NCBI GenBank assembly: GCA_946407715.1 | Contig: CAMJPH010000053.1 | Coordinates: 1 to 17,164 of the forward strand | Source of the DNA: an uncultured Bacteroidales bacterium | GTDB lineage: Bacteria; Bacteroidota; Bacteroidia; Bacteroidales; WCHB1-69 | Length of the DNA: 17,164 nt | Direction of reading: 5' to 3' | In this document: piece after piece, positions 15,161 through 17,164 of the stretch | Layout: every line of letters begins with the position of its first letter | Numbering within the stretch: position 1 is the first letter of the stretch | Notes under the pieces: generated by a model | The model's database searches: none | What the model was told of the DNA's origin: nothing | Seen by the model: only the letters and a program-made list of their open reading frames with translations | Translations under genes and position numbers: made by a program

Positions 15161-16284
15161 GTTGTAAGCGAAAACATATCGCCGTTATCGGGGCGGGCGC
15201 CTCGGGACTCTTCTTAGCGAAGAAGCTTTCCGAATCGCCAGAAATGTATGTCACCGTCTTCGAGAAAAACCGTCAGGTGGGGGCGAAACTGCGTGCCTCC
15301 GGCGGCGGCAAGGCCAACATCTTCAACCGTGATATCCGCCCCGAACATTACAACCAACCAGAGTTTGTCGCAGAACTTCTACAACAATATTCTCCGGAAC
15401 AGCTTGAGAACCAGCTCGCTGAATGGGGTTTAGTGACGATTACCGACGAGGAAGGGCGCGTCTATCCCGCCTCGCAATTCTCCCAAACCGTGGTCGATGT
15501 GCTGACCCTATATCTCCATGAAAATGTCCGATTAGAGACAAATTACGACATCCAACATCTTGAGTATAAAAACTATAAGTGGGTAATCAACGACTACCCC
15601 ACCCTATTTGACGTTTTGGTTCTGGCATCAGGATCTCCTGCAGGCATGATTCCGAAAAACCAACGGAATTACAATCACTATTTGCAGGATTTAGCACTGA
15701 AAATCAACCTTTTAGAATCTTCTTTGTCGGGTTTTATCCTAAAAGATTATCCAAAGTCACTATCGGGCTGCCGAACGAAGGCTGTCGTTTCATTGTATCA
15801 AAATAAAAAACTGATTCACAAAGAGTCTGGGGAAATCACGTTCAAGGATGACGGGGTGTCGGGCATTGTCATCATGAACTTGTCGGCCTACTACCGCAGG
15901 TTGCCTTCCACGAAGAATTGCCGTTTGGAAATCAACCTCACTTACTGGGACGAAAATTTCGACACAGACGCTTATTTACGCGACAATCGCAACACCACCG
16001 GACTATTACATCCGAAATTAGCCGCCTTTTACCATCAAAAGTCCTTTGACATCCATCGCCTCGCCTTCCAAATCGAAGACACCTATCCGTTAGAAGGAGC
16101 GCAGGTGTGCCACGGTGGCATCGACCTGTCAGAGATTGACGGAAACTTCGCCGCAAAAAGATTCAAGAACCTCTACATTCTGGGCGAAATGCTGGATGTG
16201 GATGGCGTTTGCGGAGGGTACAACCTATTCTTCGCGTTCGCGTCAGCGGGGGTGGCGGGAAGAATAATCACACAAACGCACTAA
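15157..16284 (+). CDS. HI0933/BaiN-like NAD(P)/FAD-dependent oxidoreductase
   Basis: The 375-aa flavoprotein starts with a Rossmann FAD motif, G12-A-G-A-S-G17, and the acidic strand end VTVFEKN. The family signature GAKLRASGGGKANIFN follows, and the C-terminus shows GGIDLSEIDGNFA and YILGEMLDVDGVCGGYNLFFAFASAGVAGR. These mark the HI0933 family, which includes the bile-acid enzyme BaiN but is mostly uncharacterised, so no substrate is claimed. Slightly short for the family (commonly around 400 aa). Its ATG overlaps the gmk stop codon. Confidence 0.88.
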   Translation: MSCKRKHIAVIGAGASGLFLAKKLSESPEMYVTVFEKNRQVGAKLRASGGGKANIFNRDIRPEHYNQPEFVAELLQQYSPEQLENQLAEWGLVTITDEEGRVYPASQFSQTVVDVLTLYLHENVRLETNYDIQHLEYKNYKWVINDYPTLFDVLVLASGSPAGMIPKNQRNYNHYLQDLALKINLLESSLSGFILKDYPKSLSGCRTKAVVSLYQNKKLIHKESGEITFKDDGVSGIVIMNLSAYYRRLPSTKNCRLEINLTYWDENFDTDAYLRDNRNTTGLLHPKLAAFYHQKSFDIHRLAFQIEDTYPLEGAQVCHGGIDLSEIDGNFAAKRFKNLYILGEMLDVDGVCGGYNLFFAFASAGVAGRIITQTH

Positions 16285-16305
16285 CAGAAAAAAAATAATT
16301 TTTTG

Positions 16306-16335
16306 TTTGCATTTTCAAAATAAATTGTATTTTTG
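16306..16335 (+). promoter_or_regulatory. Bacteroidota promoter of the small ORF-PIN pair
   Basis: TTTG (16306-16309), 18-bp spacer, TATTTTTG (16328-16335). The ATG of the 38-aa ORF is 22 nt downstream. A second TTTG at 16302 gives a 22-bp alternative spacing. Confidence 0.7.
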
Positions 16336-16356
16336 CAAACTTAAATTCTTAAAACC

Positions 16357-16473
16357 ATGTCACCAAAAAAAGTAACAAAGAAAGAGCCGAAGACGGCAGA
16401 AAAATCAAAGAAAAAATTCAAGTTTATCAAAGGTTGCAAAGAGCTTGCCAATGACCCTTTTAACTTGAATTAG
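16357..16473 (+). CDS. 38-aa basic ORF, candidate antitoxin partner of the PIN protein
   Basis: The peptide has a Lys-rich first half (MSPKKVTKKEPKTAEKSKKK) and a more hydrophobic end (FKFIKGCKELANDPFNLN). It lies right behind a good promoter and stops 1 nt before the PIN start, the arrangement of an antitoxin-toxin operon. I do not recognise a family, and there is no room for a normal DNA-binding antitoxin domain. It may be a minimal antitoxin, the remnant of a larger one, or an unrelated small protein. Its translation is supported by position and promoter only. Confidence 0.5.
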   Translation: MSPKKVTKKEPKTAEKSKKKFKFIKGCKELANDPFNLN

Positions 16474-16474
16474 T

Positions 16475-16894
16475 ATGGCACGTTTTTTCCTTGACACGCA
16501 TGTCGCTTATTGGCTGGTAAGCGAAAATCCTAAATTAGATGATAAATTAAGAGATGATATATTGTACCCTTCCGGTAACCAATATCTGATTTCCGATTTC
16601 GTCATTTTGGAATTGACACATCTTAATCAACTGGGAAAAATAAAAATTCCTGGAGGATCAAAAGCTTTATTTGGCGCCTTTGAGTCTATGAACATAGAAA
16701 AGGAATTGATCACAGATAGTACTTTTGGAATATTGGAAAATATACCTATTCTAACTATTGGGGGATCCAAACATACAGACATGATGGACCGGGCAATAAT
16801 AGCTCACTGCATTGCAAATAAGGAAACCCTAATCAGTCATGACAGCAAATTTCCCTGTTACAGAACATACGGGTTGAAGTTGTTAGAGGCATGA
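16475..16894 (+). CDS. PIN-domain protein, VapC-like (Sll0205 type) toxin candidate
   Basis: The 139-aa protein begins FFLDTHVAYW with D7, and has E46 in VILELTHL, D102/D105 in HTDMMDRAIIAHCI and D123 in LISHDSKF. These are the acidic residues of a PIN ribonuclease site that binds Mg2+ or Mn2+. VapC toxins of this type cleave tRNA or rRNA; the target here is unknown. The gene is visibly richer in A+T and in codons such as ATA and TTA than the neighbouring gmk operon, consistent with horizontal transfer. It is preceded at 1 nt by a 38-aa ORF that could be its antitoxin. Confidence 0.85.
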   Translation: MARFFLDTHVAYWLVSENPKLDDKLRDDILYPSGNQYLISDFVILELTHLNQLGKIKIPGGSKALFGAFESMNIEKELITDSTFGILENIPILTIGGSKHTDMMDRAIIAHCIANKETLISHDSKFPCYRTYGLKLLEA

Positions 16895-16924
16895 GGTAGA
16901 GACGCGCCTCAGCACGCCTCTACC
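16895..16924. repeat. Imperfect palindrome GGTAGAG...CTCTACC
   Basis: GGTAGAG (16895-16901) pairs with CTCTACC (16918-16924), with two mismatches further in. It starts directly after the PIN stop codon and looks like a degenerate copy of the GTAGAGACGCG-type palindromes I know as dispersed repeats. It could also work as a weak terminator. Confidence 0.55.
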
Positions 16925-16983
16925 ATTCTTTCGTTCGCTTTTTCAGCCAAACGCCCTACAATTTCACACCATTCTTCATTTTT

Positions 16984-17004
16984 CATTATGCATTATGCAT
17001 TATG
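16984..17004. repeat. 7-bp tandem repeat (CATTATG)x3
   Basis: Three exact CATTATG units follow an ATTCTTCATTTTT stretch and end 2 nt before the stop codon of the minus-strand peptidase. Such AATGCATAATG runs are a simple dispersed repeat type. Confidence 0.7.
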
Positions 17005-17006
17005 AA

Positions 17007-17164
17007 TTAGTACTTCGGCTCCACTCCCATGTTAAAGAACATGAACGAGTAGATGTCCACAATTTCATCGACGGCTTTGTCAAGGGGTTTGCCGGCACCG
17101 TGACCCGCGTTGCTCTCAATGCGGATAAGGTGCGGTTTGTCCCCGATGTCGCTGTTCTGCAGAG
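17007..17164 (-). CDS. Prolyl oligopeptidase family (S9) serine peptidase, C-terminal end
   Basis: Only the last 52 codons are in the window; the gene continues past its right edge. The minus-strand translation includes KPHLIRIESNAGHGAGKP followed by a helix with DIYSFMFFNMG and ends GVEPKY. AGHGAGKP is the C-terminal block of S9A prolyl oligopeptidases and contains the catalytic His of the alpha/beta-hydrolase triad. These enzymes cut short peptides after proline; in Bacteroidota they are often exported, but the signal peptide region is outside the window. Confidence 0.85.
   Translation of the reverse strand, partial: LQNSDIGDKPHLIRIESNAGHGAGKPLDKAVDEIVDIYSFMFFNMGVEPKY

Noticed and set aside
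16285..16327. A-run/T-run after the flavoprotein gene as a terminator
   Set aside because: The possible hairpin consists of A-T pairs only; the T-rich part is better explained as the -33 region of the next promoter.

Overview
The window looks like a chromosomal segment of a Bacteroidota (probably Bacteroidales) bacterium. Four signs agree: a type IX secretion C-terminal sorting domain; Bacteroidota-type promoters (TAnnTTTG at -7, a TTG-type -33 box about 19 bp upstream) before most transcription units; AT-rich leaders without Shine-Dalgarno sequences at most starts; and ribosomal proteins (e.g. a 99-aa zinc-free S14) that read like Bacteroidales proteins. I cannot name the genus.

Layout: 1-1760 is the 3' part of a large secreted surface protein made of exact 153-bp (51-aa) repeats ending in a T9SS sorting domain. 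1812-3452 is an exported DUF4140/DUF4139 protein. 3453-4397 holds a small GxxExxY (PD-(D/E)xK-like) gene surrounded by GCGAATT/TTCGC repeat arrays, followed by a consensus promoter. 4398-10087 is a 13-gene ribosomal protein operon, rplV-rpsC-rplP-rpmC-rpsQ-rplN-rplX-rplE-rpsN-rpsH-rplF-rplR-rpsE, closed by a strong GNRA-loop terminator. 10224-12713 is a PIF1-like helicase with HRDC and HTH domains. 12784-13530 is a lipoprotein metallo-hydrolase of the UlaG-like MBL type. 13642-14397 (minus) is a YdfG-like short-chain dehydrogenase. 14591-16284 is guanylate kinase overlapping an HI0933/BaiN-like flavoprotein. 16357-16894 is a candidate toxin-antitoxin pair, a 38-aa ORF and a PIN-domain protein. 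17007-17164 (minus) is the C-terminus of a prolyl oligopeptidase.

The most notable points are as follows. (1) The ribosomal cluster is cut on both sides: it starts at rplV, without rpsJ-rplC-rplD-rplW-rplB-rpsS, and stops at rpsE, without rpmD-rplO-secY. It has its own promoter and terminator, so the classical S10-spc cluster appears to be split. (2) Three of its 13 genes (rpmC, rplE, rplF) carry strong Shine-Dalgarno sequences exactly 8 nt before ATG, in a lineage that mostly does not use them; two of these share a near-identical initiation region. (3) The GxxExxY gene is nested in 9-bp-unit repeat arrays in opposite orientations, and one array supplies its stop codon. (4) The PIN toxin candidate is preceded by an unusually small 38-aa partner rather than a normal antitoxin.
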